Shown here one piece after another: positions 1 to 10,257 of a DNA stretch of 13,775 bases; the stretch's first letter is position 1, and every line of letters starts with the position of its first letter. Where the stretch lies: positions 489 to 14,263 of the forward strand of contig PDHQ01000602.1 in NCBI GenBank assembly GCA_003339415.1. Direction: 5' to 3'. The notes below the pieces were generated by a model. The model did no database searches. It was given only the letters and a program-made list of their open reading frames with translations, and was not told where the DNA came from. The translations under genes and the position numbers were made by a program. The stretch comes from Ophiocordyceps camponoti-saundersi (nom. inval.) (Eukaryota > Ascomycota > Sordariomycetes > Hypocreales > Ophiocordycipitaceae).

Positions 1-57
1 ATAAAAATAGAAAAAAAAAAAGAAAAAAAAAAGAACGAAAAAAAATATATCTACGAA
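1..57. repeat. A-rich purine tract
   Basis: An almost pure A tract with scattered G and T directly precedes the first ATG of block A. Similar A-rich tracts occur at 8305-8350, 10963-10986 and 13721-13748, usually at the edge of a coding-like block. It could be a leader or a junction between elements; the sequence does not decide. Confidence 0.6.
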
Positions 58-58
58 A

Positions 59-1700
59 ATGCCTAAGGAATCTAATATACGGGGAGGATATAGTAAAGAT
101 AGTATAGTCTTTATATTATATAACCCGGTCTTTCTAAACGAGCTAATACTTATAACCCTTACTGATAACTCTTCCGAGTTTTATTCCTACTATAAGATTA
201 AGTATTTTAATTCGCTAGCTAAGCTCTTATATATATATAGCTATTTATCCCCCTTAAATACTAGATTTAACTTACCTCTCCCTCTTCGCGAAAATAGGCC
301 GCCGCTTCTAGAAAATAACCGAATCTAAAGCCTTTAACTTTACCGCTATATATAGACTTCTTTAAGAAAAACATAGTATTAACTATAAGGAAAATACCCC
401 GGATCTGCTATTAGATAACTCTAAAACCGAAAAGGAATTTTCGCTTAGTATAATATCTATTATTAGTTCCTATCTTAAACTTATTACTATCCCGCTAGCC
501 GCCTAAATCCTTATACCTTAAAACTATATTCGGATTTTATTATTTAACTAGCAAATATAATATAATATTAAATATACTAGTAAAACGCTACCCTTCGATA
601 TATATAATTATATATTCTATATCGCTAACTTATCCTCCTTCGACGCCTAGTTTATAGTCCTCTACTTAAGCAAACCTTACGATTAAGATACTTAATATTA
701 GCACCGCTAATAATACCTTTTACCCCCTAGCCTACTTAAGCTATATTACGCTATCCTCCTATCCCGGTATATCTAGTATATCTTTACGCTTTTCCTACCT
801 TCCTAATCTCTCCCTAACCTTACTAGCTTATCGATAGATATAAATATACGTTATTAGATTTCCTACTATAACTAGTCTATATTTTAAGTCCTCTTTATAC
901 GATATTAGGAAACGTTTACTAGCGCGTATACTTATAATACCTTCTAGAACGAGAACTCGCCCGCCTTTTATATATATAATATTAGCTCCGATATAGAACT
1001 CGATCCTAGCTACTACCCGCCCTATCTTACTCCCTATCCTTATTTCCCCCTTATAGTAGATACCGCTATATAACCCCTACCGGTTACCCTTAATATATCT
1101 TAGGATATTACCTAGTTATCCGAAGAAGGGAATCTTTACGATACGCGCGAGGATAACTTTTCCGATATCTACTCTTATTATAATAACTCCGACGATAACT
1201 TTCCCGATACCGATTACCGTAACGATAATACTAATAATACTAATAATATAAATATAAAGGATAGGAATAAGAGACTTTTTACCGGCCGCTTTAACTAATT
1301 TCTTTAGTATCTATAAGCTAAATATAATCTTTCCTATATCGAATAACTCTCTTACGCTCTCGCCGTCGATATTAGCTATTCCCCCCCCCGGCTTAGAGAC
1401 GATTCTAACCCCCCTCGCTAGTCTAATAACCCGTTTAACGAATCGCTATCCCCTCCTCTTAAGTATCGAGATAATCCCCCCTCGCCTCGCGAATCTAACT
1501 ACGCCTCTAATAAAGCGATACTTTCTAACCCCCCGTAGAAATACTATTTACTAGCCGATTTTAAAAGTTTTAGCGGGGGGTTAGCAAGCCCCGATAACTT
1601 TATATTCTACCCCCTCGCTTTTTACCTACGCTATAGGAACTTATTATTAATAGGCCCCCCCTTATTCCTCGAAAAACGCTATTATATTATACGTTATAAT
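59..1700 (+). pseudogene. RIP-degraded ORF, block A, acidic Asn/Asp-rich linker, unknown product
   Basis: I do not recognise this protein. A retained ATG at 59 opens 89 uninterrupted codons (MPKESNIRGGYSK...). The likely continuation sits in another frame from about 303 to 1700, broken almost only by TAA/TAG. Visible parts are a region rich in Pro, Tyr and stops (probably former His and Gln) at about 600-1080, an acidic Asp/Asn-rich linker at 1143-1260, and a Pro/Ser/Arg-rich stretch up to 1540. Codons in the linker are mostly purine-N-pyrimidine, which favours this strand. The frame change near 300-330 could be an indel or a lost intron. It converges on minus-strand block B. The 3' end is fuzzy: the same frame stays fairly open to about 1850, overlapping B. 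The strand is a judgement. Confidence 0.4.
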
Positions 1701-1764
1701 AAGAGTGTTCGTAACTACGACCTTTCCGATAGTTTATATTACGACGCCGCGGCGGAAAAATACT

Positions 1765-4050
1765 TACTTTTTTTTAGCCCCTTCCACAGCTCCTTTACTA
1801 CCGGCCGTTCCCTTACTACGAAACCCGGTCATCTCTTAACGATAACGGGCCTTCTTATAATAGCTCTTATACTCCTATTAGTTAAGGTAGAACCTTATAT
1901 AACGAAATAGCATAGCCTCGTAGAAGCTATTACCCCCCCTCTTACCGATAGCGCCTAGGACCCTAACTTAATTTACTTATTCTTTTATAAGCGCTAACAT
2001 ATCTACTTAGCTATTCGCGACTCCTTATTTACCTTCCGTATAAAGTAAGTTATAATTATATAAGTTTTAGAAGTCTTTAAGTAACGCCGCGACTTCTTCG
2101 TTCTCTTTAACCCGCTCCTATAGCTTATCGTTTTCTTTCTCCGTAACCCGCGCGAATATCTCTACCTCTTACGTAAGTTCGAACCCTCTAGTTTCCCCGG
2201 TATTCTCGGTTACTTTACTATAGTTTTCTATTACGCTACCGACGCCGTCGCGTAACGCTTAGCCTCACCTCCTAGCCCCGCTCTTAGTAATAACTTTAGT
2301 CTCGCTAACCGCGAAGCTATAGCCTTTTTCGATTATTTAAGTAAGTATTACTTTACTAGCGAACCTAACCTCCTCCCGCCCTCTTTTTTTAAGCGTCTTA
2401 ATATTATAGCTAATATATAAAAATACGCCTAGCTATTAATCTCGCGTAATATACTTAACCTTAGTAATCCCCTATTTAATATAAGAACCCGCTCCTAGCC
2501 CCTTACTATACTTCGATAGCTAGTTTTCTTATATATCCCCTCGATCGGCTATTATTATAACCCTATCCTTATTATTAAGAGGTATACTTATTTTTAGGCT
2601 ACGTTTTTTAATAGCCTTAATATTACTTAGGTAAAATACGTAAGATATTTCCTAAGCTATATCTTTTAATATTCTTAGATCCCGTAAATAAAAGCTTTTA
2701 TCTTCTATTAGTTCCGGTAATAAGTTAATACTTTAGCGCTTATAGTTTTCGATAACGCGACTAATAGAAATTCCGTTATCTTTTTATAAGATATTATATT
2801 TACTTTTAAGATATAGGAATAGTCCTCTAATCCCTTTTCCGCCGTATTAGTTTACTATTATATAACCCCCTCCCCTATCCTTTACGCTATACTCTTAATA
2901 TAATAAAAAGGTCGCTTAAGAAACTTTACTAATACGCTTATACTACTCCTTCCCTACTCCTATACGAATAGTTTACTAGCTATATTAAGGATATTATATA
3001 AGTATATTATAATTTTACCGATATCGCTAGCCTAATACTCTCGTCTAAGCACGCTACTTAGTATCTTATATTATATATACTTATCCGCTATATAGATAAG
3101 GTAAATATTAGTTATAAGGATTAGGTCCGCTTACTCGCCGCCGCTATAATAGAAAAGTTAATAAATTAGATACCGGGCTCCCTTAACGGTTACCTCTTTA
3201 TTAGCTATATCCGCCGCTTCTAACTAGATCGTATCGCCCTTACCTATATCGCCCTTACGCTATTTAGTTTCCTAAGGCGGTTAGCCCTTAGGGCTTAGTA
3301 GGCTATCTCCTTTCTTATAAATATATAAGGCTTACCTATCTATTCTTTTTAATTTAGCCTTACCCCCCCTTTCTCCGCTATCCCTCCTTTTCTCGAATAA
3401 AGCTTCGTAGACTTTCTCCTCCTTTACTTAATACGGTTAACCGATATCTACGAATATTACTAATATACGTTATCTATAATTTAAAACGCCGGCTTCTACT
3501 AGGAACTAAATATTATTATTATACTTACTTTTACTATTACCGCCGCTCTAGGTATACTATATTTTAATATTAACTAAGGCTATTTCGCGGTCTTAAAAGA
3601 GAAGATAGATCCGCGATATTTATTAGTTTACTTTATATTATAAATACTTTAGTTTTTATTTTCTAATTAGTTCCCCCCGAAAAAATATATAGATAGTATA
3701 ATATCGGTTAGTAAAATAATAAAGAAGATTAGTAATATTAACTACCTTACCTTATTAGTATTTTATATTATTATATTTTTTTCTACCTTATTAATATTCC
3801 GGTCTTTAGAATATAAATATATTAACTTTTATACGCTTATTAAGCTTTACCTACTTAAGTTTACCTCTCCGCGTAAGCACCCGCGCTATACCGAATATAC
3901 TCTTCCCCTTAGAGATCGTTTATATATTAGGTATAAAGCTTTACTTACCGTATAGCGCTATAGCCCCGAGCGATATCTATAAACTATTTTCGATAGTTTA
4001 GGCGCCGAAGTAAGTATAAGGGAAAACGGAATAGTTAAAAGAGAATATTA
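1765..4050 (-). pseudogene. RIP-degraded large ORF, block B, with coiled coil, unknown product
   Basis: Reading leftwards from about 4050 there are roughly 760 codons with in-frame stops almost only as TAA/TAG. The frame changes once near 2590, at a run of five A on the coding strand. The amino-terminal half is basic with many Lys, Arg and Asn. The carboxy-terminal half holds a clear heptad-like Glu/Lys coil at about 2075-2170, with the segment VTEKENDKL followed by a mutated Gln and then ERVKENEEVAALLKDF. No catalytic motif is recognisable. The plus strand of the same stretch is also fairly open but gives Leu/Pro-rich text with little charge, so I prefer minus. The end near 1765 falls at an A run, where the frame is lost. 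It was probably encoded by a repeat, but the family is unknown. Confidence 0.5.
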
Positions 4051-5029
4051 GCGCTAGGAGGTAATATATAGTTCTAGTATATTATAGAAAAAGTAGGAAT
4101 TATATATTTTATATACGAAATATAAAAGATTTATAATTTTATAGCTTAATTATAGTTAATTATAAACGTAAAATATTATATAGAAATTTAATACTATATA
4201 GGCTTTTAAGAATCCGAAGATAACTGATAAAAGAATATTATATCTAACTTAATAACCCTATATTATACTATTATAAGCTAAGCTATAACGTATTATAAAA
4301 TGCAAAGTTAGCCTTAACTTATAATATATTGCTTACGTTTATATATATATATCTTATAATATAAATTTTAATACCTTTTACTTCTATTAACCTTATTATA
4401 TATAGTTTAGTTTATAACCTTTATATAGATTATTAATTATATAATATAGAACTCGAAACGTAGGATATTAATATCTCTTATAGTATTTTCTATATAAGCT
4501 TTTACTATTTACGAAGAAGGCCGTATAAACTAGTAGCTGCTACCGATTTACTAGAGAATAGTAGCGCTAGGAAGAGATAAAAATATCTTTTTAAGGGTTA
4601 TATATATATTATTAAATAGTCGAAAATAACTTTTAGAGTTCCGAAAGCCTCTACGGACTAGAGTTATAATAGCGGCTATATAAAGATAGCGGCTACTATC
4701 TAAGTAAATAGTATAACTTAGTTTTCCTCTATAAATAAAATAGGTAAATAAAGTATTTAGCCCTTAAGCTTATCCTTATATTTATTTATAAGTTGCTAAT
4801 TATAATTTAAGTTTAAGATATAACTTATAGCTAAAACTTTACTAAATAGAATTATAGCTTTACTTAAACCTTATACTTTTATATAATAAACTACTTACTA
4901 GCTTTATTAATCCTTTACGTAAACCGATACTTAAAATAGTTCCCTCTTACTAAGATATATAAGAGAAGGCTAGAGACTAAATAAACTATTCGATAAAGCC
5001 TTCGGGATACCGAAATCCCACTTAGTCTT
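4051..5029. other. AT-rich spacer without a convincing gene
   Basis: This is the most AT-rich kilobase of the window, with many TATATA runs. The minus strand shows a weakly open frame at about 4620-5010, too broken to call. Two short repeats stand out. GCGCTAGGA occurs in similar 24-base contexts at 4044-4067 (edge of block B) and 4556-4580. ATAGCGGCTACTAT at 4686-4699 recurs at 11507-11520, with a partial copy at 4667. A TATAAATA-like stretch near 4731 could be a promoter or LTR relic, but no paired long terminal repeat was found. Confidence 0.5.
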
Positions 5030-6118
5030 TTACTTACTATCCTAAGCTATATAATAATATATATATAATAAATCGATTATTTTTTATAATCGGATTTTTC
5101 TCCTTAAGTTGTTTCTAAGACTCGGGTTTTTACCTTATATTATACTCGCTATCCCGATACTACTTTCTTTACTATATCTATCCTTTAAGAAGCAAACCCT
5201 AAAAAATAGCTAGACTATTTAATATACGCCTAAAAAATTCGAAAACTTCCTCTTAGCTATTTAGCTATCTTAGCGCTAATATACCTTAGTATATATCTTA
5301 CTATCCCGAATTCTATAGCTATTATACTTAGAAGAAGTTAACTATTATTCCTTATACTTATTCGTTTTCCTTAATAACGGCGTATAACGTAGCTATATAC
5401 CTCCCGTAACCCTTCGCTATATATATCTAAACCCGTCTATATATATTTTATATTCTATCTATTATAATTATAAGTCTAATATCTCTCTTAGCTTAGAAGC
5501 TTAAAATATCTCGTCGCTCCTTATACTTACTACCTAAATTTTTAGAATACTTACCCTACCCGAATACCGCGTGATTAATAATAATAGCGAAAATATATAT
5601 TTTCCTTACGCTCTTATTAATAAGCTTGGAAGATAATTAGATAGCTTAAAAATAATAGAAAAGTCGAATCTTTAAGGAATAAATTAAGTAATAAAAGGCT
5701 TCCTTCCTTTCCGGATCGTAAGGTTTACGTAGTATACGATATTACTTTAAACTTCCTTACCTTTACTTATATTACTATTAGATCTCTTTTAATAGTTTAA
5801 TAGTTATTAGATAAGCTAGCGTATATTACCTTAGACCTAATTACCGGGGCTTTTATACCTATCTTATTATCCTAATATTCCCTTTTATAAACCCGAAAAA
5901 TATCTATAAATACTATACTTACTAATACCTAGGATAGAGTCGTCCTGCTAGGCGGTAGTAACTCGTAAGTTATTATTCGCAGCTTATAAGCTTATACGGT
6001 AAGAAGGTTGCCCTCCTCTCTCTTCCGTATAAGAGAAAATTTCTTCCCTTTTTATCCTCCGTAAAAGTAATAGTAACCTCGAAATATTACTATTACTATT
6101 ATTATTAGTATTAATATT
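5030..6118 (-). pseudogene. RIP-degraded ORF, block C, Gln-rich, unknown product
   Basis: Reading leftwards from about 6118, one minus frame runs for roughly 360 codons with stops only as TAA/TAG. It opens with a cluster of about 15 TAA/TAG/TAT/TAC codons at 6070-6118, best explained as a poly-Gln/His tract converted by RIP. A stop-free segment follows, VTITFTEDKKGRNFLLYG, then a basic stretch ending near the motif PYDPERKEAF. The carboxy-terminal half is rich in Lys, Arg, Glu and former Gln, and could be helical. Several former Met codons (ATA) are suspected. I do not recognise a family. The plus strand over 5100-6190 is also partly open, giving Leu/Ile/Tyr-rich text with little charge, so minus is preferred. 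It lies back to back with plus-strand block D. Confidence 0.4.
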
Positions 6119-6419
6119 ATTAGCGGTAGTAATTTCGTCGTACGAAGAATAAAGATAAGTAGAAGTAAAACGATAACGACGATAAGGGGGGGGAAAAAAA
6201 AATATCTATCGCTACTATACTCGGTCGCTTACCCCTCTCTAATAAGCTTATTACTATTACTCTTAGCTTAGACGACGAAATTAGGGCTAAATTTCTTTAA
6301 GCTACTATCTTTATATATATCTCCTTTATATAGTATACTTTAGTAAATATCTACTAATTATATAGTAGGATAAGGAACGTCTCTATCTCTCTAGGACGTT
6401 ATACGATATTACTCTTCGC

Positions 6420-6650
6420 CTGCGCCTAGGCGAGACCCCCGTTAAGCTTATTACTAAGGTAGTCCGTTATCCGTTTTACTACCGGGCGATTATTATCTAA
6501 GCTGCTAGTTAGTTCCCTGCTTAGGGGCCTTACGGTCGTCGGTGCCTTCGGCGAGGGAGTATTCCCTTCTCTAGCTACTAGCGCGTGCGCGGCTATTAAA
6601 AGGGCGCGTGCGCGTTATATATTTAGGACTCCCGCGGGAGCGCGTGCGAT
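6420..6650. other. GC-rich, CpG-dense block with short palindromes
   Basis: Within block D the base composition changes sharply. CGCCTAGGCG at 6423-6432 and CTCCCGCGGGAG at 6629-6640 are perfect palindromes. GCGCGTGCG occurs three times, at 6581, 6604 and 6640, each keeping a TG. Much of the GC content is explained by Arg, Gly, Ala and Cys codons of the Cys-rich module. CpG survives because RIP here acts on CpA. Confidence 0.6.
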
Positions 6651-6789
6651 TATTATCGTACTTAGGATAACGATAATAATAATATAAACGAAGACGAGGA
6701 TAACGACGAAGATATAGATAATAACGAAGATAACGAAGACGAAGAAGATAATAATAAAAAGGAGGATAATAACGGTAAGCACGAGGAGG

Positions 6790-6791
<2 letters not shown>

Positions 6792-6824
<33 letters not shown>
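6792..6824 (+). repeat. (AAT)11 trinucleotide run
   Basis: Eleven AAT units in a row within a longer GAT/GAA/AAT-rich stretch (6666-6830). In block D's frame they read as poly-Asn in an acidic tail, so this is a coding microsatellite rather than a separate element. Confidence 0.8.
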
Positions 6825-6827
<3 letters not shown>

Positions 6828-6936
6828 GATAAGCCTCTTACCCCTCCTCGGGTACGCTGCTATTATCGCACGCTAGCGCCTATGTCGCTAACTATATTAT
6901 CGGATAACTAGTAAGAGCGGGAGGCGGCGCTAATAT

Positions 6937-8010
6937 TTAATCCGTAAAAATTACTTTTATAAGCGCCCGCGGCGGGATTATTTCGGTAACTACTTCTATC
7001 CTAACTATTATCTTATTTATCTTAACTAGTTATCTAAGAGCGTTATTATAACCTTTCTTTATTATAGCCTCGGCCGGATTATTTTTTTCCTATCGATTTA
7101 GAATATTACGGCAATTTTCTTCCTTTCGTATAATTTATATAAGCCTATTATATCGATTATAAGCCTCTTCTATCTTATACTACTTAAGTTAATAAGGTAG
7201 CTAAAGCGATTATTACTCCGTATAAGGCTTTAGATAAACTCTAGCAGCTATAAGCTTCTTACGATCTTCTTAACCGCGGCGTTAAGGGCGATACTACTAT
7301 TAACTACTTATACGATATTATATAGTTCGCCCGTAAGCACGCTTCCTATTACTATCTTATACTTCCCCGAAGACTAAAGCTTAATATTACCGTAGATAGA
7401 GACTTCGGTCTCCGTATAAGCTATCTCCTTACCTAGAACGACGATAAATCCTATTTACTAGTATAAATCCTTATTATCCGTAAACTAGCCCTTGCTAAAT
7501 ATCTAAAGCTTCGTACGAAGGGGGTTGAGAGGGATAGAGCCTAGTACTCGATTAGATTTCCCTATATGCCGTCGTACGCGGTTATTTAAAGCGTTAAGTC
7601 CTCCTTTTTCGGGGTCTAAACTCAGGCAGCGGCTAAGAGGTTATCCTTACTTCGGGCTAGCAAATAGATAAGATCTACGCGTCTCGCTCGCGTTACGGAA
7701 AGTATACCTATAGCGCGTCCTACTTAGCTAAGCTAATAATTTATAATACTTATACCTATCCTTTTTATTTTAAGGTAATACTATTACCCTCGAGGTAAAC
7801 TTATCTATAGTTAAATTCTATAAGCGCCTCTAATCTTTGCCGATAATCGAGAAGTTCGCGGGCGATAATATCGTAAAGCTATCTATAATACTCCCTATAA
7901 TAAGTATCGGCAACGAAGACTTAACTGCCCCGTTATATAGCCTGCCGTGCGAAAATATCTACCTTATAAATCGATATAAAAGAGCACTTAAGAGGACGAA
8001 TTTCGCAGCT
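6937..8010 (-). pseudogene. Ty1/copia-type Pol fragment: connection and RNase H
   Basis: This is the best-identified relic. Reading leftwards, the motif LEGNSITLK lies near 7780, then a QRA-like connection. The RNase H block opens with FTDNKDLY (from 7484) and GFIVVLG, then SGKYKIVIGSVLTGELYNIV, corresponding to the fungal copia pattern WSS-K-KRVTRSVLASELY. After it come YLINLSSIR-x-KRLIIDIIG (about 7200-7145), LYERKKIA (near 7130) and, after a one-base slip at an A7 run (7082-7088), NPAEAIIKKG (7080 down). These match the fungal LVKLGTT-EKRLMIDI, LRQSYERREI and NPADAMTK motifs in the right order. TAA at 6937-6939 closes the frame. In life this enzyme part removes RNA from RNA-DNA hybrids during reverse transcription. 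Many Gln/Trp codons are now stops. Confidence 0.75.
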
Positions 8011-8345
8011 TCTTCGGTAGCGCCCTCCTCTTCGTACGACGATTTATTAATACCGTCGTTATATTCTTTATATTTAAGGAGGCACGTATTAAATTCGTCT
8101 TCCTTACGATTTATCGACTAGTAATCTTCTTCTTATAGATAAAGTAGCGCTTCTTCGTACGAGGAAACGTATAACGTTCGTTAAAGCGAACTTACTTAAG
8201 TTTCCCTATACTAAAATTCTATAAGGGCAATTCGTATAGTAACTAGGGAATCCGCCTAACTAATTCCCTTTATTTATAGTAATATTATAATATATATACC
8301 CGTACGAGGAATAGAAAAAAAGAATAAAAAAAATAAAAAAAAAAA
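8011..8345. other. Linker between Gag-like and Pol relics, with A-rich tract
   Basis: This stretch separates the two copia relics. Its left part reads on the minus strand as a basic, Lys/Arg-rich stretch (for example KKITSR) with few stops and may be polyprotein of uncertain identity. The right part (8288-8350) is an A-rich tract with the string CGAGGAATAGAAAAAAA, which recurs at 10963-10979. The gap is far too short for protease, integrase and the core reverse transcriptase, so this is probably a deletion scar or a nested junction. Confidence 0.45.
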
Positions 8346-9185
8346 ATAAACTTTATAAGAGGATATTTAGTTAACGAGTAACGAGTATTATCTACTACGC
8401 TACGGCACGCTCTTATTATCGCGGTGTAAACTTTAGCCGCTACTTCGCCGAGGGTATTTTATATAAGTTATATCTTCCCGATAAGTTCTTCGAGGACTTC
8501 GGGCATTAATTTTTTAGGGAATTTTCCTTATTCTATAGTAAACCTTATACCGGTCTATCTTATCTAGTATTCCGCATAATTTTTTCCTATATTAAGATAC
8601 GAATCGGCTATTAACTAGATCTTATCCTAAGTTTTATCGGGTCCTATATAATAGAGGTAGTATAATTACGCGGGCCCTTTAAGGATATCCGGAAAGACGG
8701 CGTAGTACTAATCTTCCGCTTATACTAATCTTTTAGCGGTACGATATAAATAGCTTAGCTTTAATATATAGATATTATACGGTCGCTTCGAATAGTTCTA
8801 GTCCTTCTACTATCCCTTACTAAAAGCTATAACCTTCTCGTATATAATTAGCCTATCCTAAACTAGTTATATATAGCGTAATACGAAAGCTAGGCTTATA
8901 GGGATTATTATAAGGGCTATTAATAGTTCCGGTATTAGCGTCGCTTCGTACAAAGTTATACGGGCATAAGTCTCTACGCTTTAATATAACGATTTCTCCT
9001 AGTACTTAGATATATCGAGGAACCCGTTAATTAAATATCGCGAGTATTTTAACGCTAATTTTATTATTCGTATTATTCTTTTATTTAATCTTAGTATTAT
9101 TATTCCTATCCGTCGGAATTACTTCGAATAGGTATATATCCTTTTATATATAATGCTTAAGGTAGCCCTTAGGTATAAATAGAGA
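8346..9185 (-). pseudogene. RIP-degraded Gag-like ORF of the copia element
   Basis: A single minus frame runs leftwards for about 270 codons with roughly 16 stops, all TAA/TAG. It begins with a basic region, then KLALKYSRYLINGFLDISKY (near 9050) and SVETYARITLYEATLIPELL (near 8980). The central part carries VFPDILKGPA (8698-8669) followed by an aromatic stretch, then GIRFTIE, KFPKKLMPEVLEELIGKI (to about 8471) and LGEVAAKVYTAIIRACRS (from 8452). The order ALxGxA-YY, a FETE-like segment, then ExLxxLIxKLQxxQxxLG and a RACR motif, is typical of fungal copia Gag, the RNA-packaging shell protein. The placement upstream of block E on the same strand supports this. The family call is from pattern memory; no zinc knuckle was seen. 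Confidence 0.5.
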
Positions 9186-9221
9186 TAAAAAAAAAATCAC
9201 TTCTTTTACTCTTATTATCGA

Positions 9222-9468
9222 CGCGTTTATAACCGATAACTCCGTCGGGAGCGAAGGAGTAGTATATTCGCCGCCGCGGGTTTATTAGTTATACTAGCTT
9301 TTCTTATTCTTATTATTAACGCGGTTATCGTCGATATTTACCGCTATGGTCCTTAACGATTATTACCGCGTTAGTAGTAAGAATAATAAAGGCTAGCATA
9401 TCTAATAAACCCGCGGCGGCGAATATACTACTTCTTCGCTCCCGACGGTATTATCTATTATAACCGCG
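9222..9468. repeat. 247-bp imperfect palindrome (112-bp arms, 23-bp loop)
   Basis: Arms 9222-9333 and 9357-9468 are inverted copies that align with no gap, 97 of 112 positions matching, around a 23-base centre (9334-9356). The longest shared part includes CGCCGCCGCGGGTTTATTAG. The motif ACGCGGT occurs near both ends of each arm. Most mismatches are transitions or A/T changes, as expected if each arm was mutated separately. It sits between the 5' side of the Gag-like ORF and the end of block G, whose minus frame runs on into the right arm. It could be a MITE or fold-back element, or a head-to-head duplication. Confidence 0.85.
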
Positions 9469-10257
9469 TTAATTATAATAATAGCCCTCTTTCGGTAGTA
9501 GTCGAGCGTCTCGAGATCTCGGTCTCTCTTAAGCTAGATAGTTAGTTTAAATCTAGCGTAGGGTACTAATATTTTTACCGTAAAGCCTAGATTAAGTTAT
9601 ACCCTTAAAATATACTTATTCTAACTAAGCTAGGGCGATTAATAGTCTTAAATAGTCTCTAGCCGATACTATCGATTTTATTAGAACTACTACTCGCTAA
9701 AACTAATCCTATGCCCGTAAGTTTATTATAACCGTTTATATTATTAATCTAAAAACTAATTCGCAAATTATAGCGGCGCTAAGTAAGCGTTTAAGAATAA
9801 TAAAGCCGGAGCCTCTTTATAGGGAATTATACCCTAGGCATTTATTTAGTAGATATAGTACTGCCTAGCACCGATTTACGAACTATCTTTATTATAAATA
9901 TCTCTTACTTATATAATTAAGCTAACCGCCTTTTTAGCGAACGAGAAACTTACTCTTCTTATCTTATATCGCTTAAGCTACGGAATACTAGCTAATATAA
10001 ACTATAGCCTCTCGCTACTAACTAGCTAACTATCGTAACGTAGTATATTTCTACTTTTTTATAAACGCTATCTTATAACTAGCTTATAGTTATTCCTAAG
10101 AGTATAAGCACGGATAACTTACGATAAAGTCCTTTCTAAGAGCGATATTTAAAGCTTATACTACGCTCGGCGCTCGATATATCTTTTATAATTTACCGCT
10201 ATTTTAGTTACTACTTATTTACCTTTAGATATCTCGTTAGTTCTAGTCTTCTTTATA
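9469..10257 (-). pseudogene. RIP-degraded ORF, block G, unknown product
   Basis: Reading leftwards from a Pro run made by the C11 tract, one frame runs about 260 codons with TAA/TAG stops only. Visible parts in order are IKKTRTNEISKGK, AVNYKRYIERRA, ISLLERTLS, VIRAYTLRNNYKLVIR, LVSSERL, SFAKKAVSLII, VRDIYNKDSS, IIPYKEAPALLFLNAYLAPL and YARFKLTI. The basic, helical, Gln-rich character and the purine-first codons favour minus. The plus strand over 9560-10250 is also partly open but less regular. I do not recognise a family. Its frame continues into the right arm of the 247-bp palindrome, so the palindrome may have been built from this gene's 3' end. Confidence 0.4.

Larger units (their letters stand above)
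6125..6911 (+). pseudogene. RIP-degraded Cys-rich protein with acidic tail, DUF3716-like
   Basis: A basic start (KNKDK, then GGEKK over a G8-A9 run at 6186-6202) leads into the segment ATILGRLPLSNKL in one frame. From about 6363 a second frame carries DKERLYLSRTLYDITLRLRL and ETPVKLITKVVRYPFYYRA. Next, at 6530-6650, comes a cysteine-spaced module: GRRCLRRGSIPFSS, then a TAC codon (probably former Cys), then KGACAL, DSRGSACD and more TAY codons. The order resembles fungal Cys-rich modules of the DUF3716 type, with C-rich pairs around a GAC-x-x-C core. An acidic tail of Asp, Glu and Asn follows (6666-6830), with eleven AAT codons in a row, ending at TAG 6909-6911. The frame change near 6350 may be an indel or a lost intron. 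The family assignment is from memory of the pattern only. Confidence 0.45.

Noticed and set aside
1765..4140. Long open plus-strand reading across block B
   Set aside because: It is as stop-poor as the minus strand, but gives Leu/Pro/Ile/Tyr-rich text with little charge. The minus strand gives a charged protein with a clear coiled coil.
6330..6365. Small intron (GTAAAT...TACTAAT...ATAG) between the two frames of block D
   Set aside because: It looks like fungal splice signals but is only about 23-33 bases, below usual intron length, and RIP creates TACTAAT-like strings often. An indel is as likely.
6912..7730. Continuation of block D's plus frame beyond TAG 6909
   Set aside because: The copia RNase H motifs on the minus strand explain this stretch, so the plus frame there is a shadow.
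7837..8121. Uninterrupted plus-strand frame of 94 codons starting at TTG
   Set aside because: Its left part lies antisense to the copia Pol relic, whose motifs continue on the minus strand through about 7755-8010. It has no ATG start and no recognisable domain. It is probably an antisense shadow, though the right part (8010-8121) cannot be excluded.
8370..9190. Plus-strand frames and two other minus frames across block F
   Set aside because: Several look partly open, but only one minus frame gives a continuous Gag-like order of motifs.
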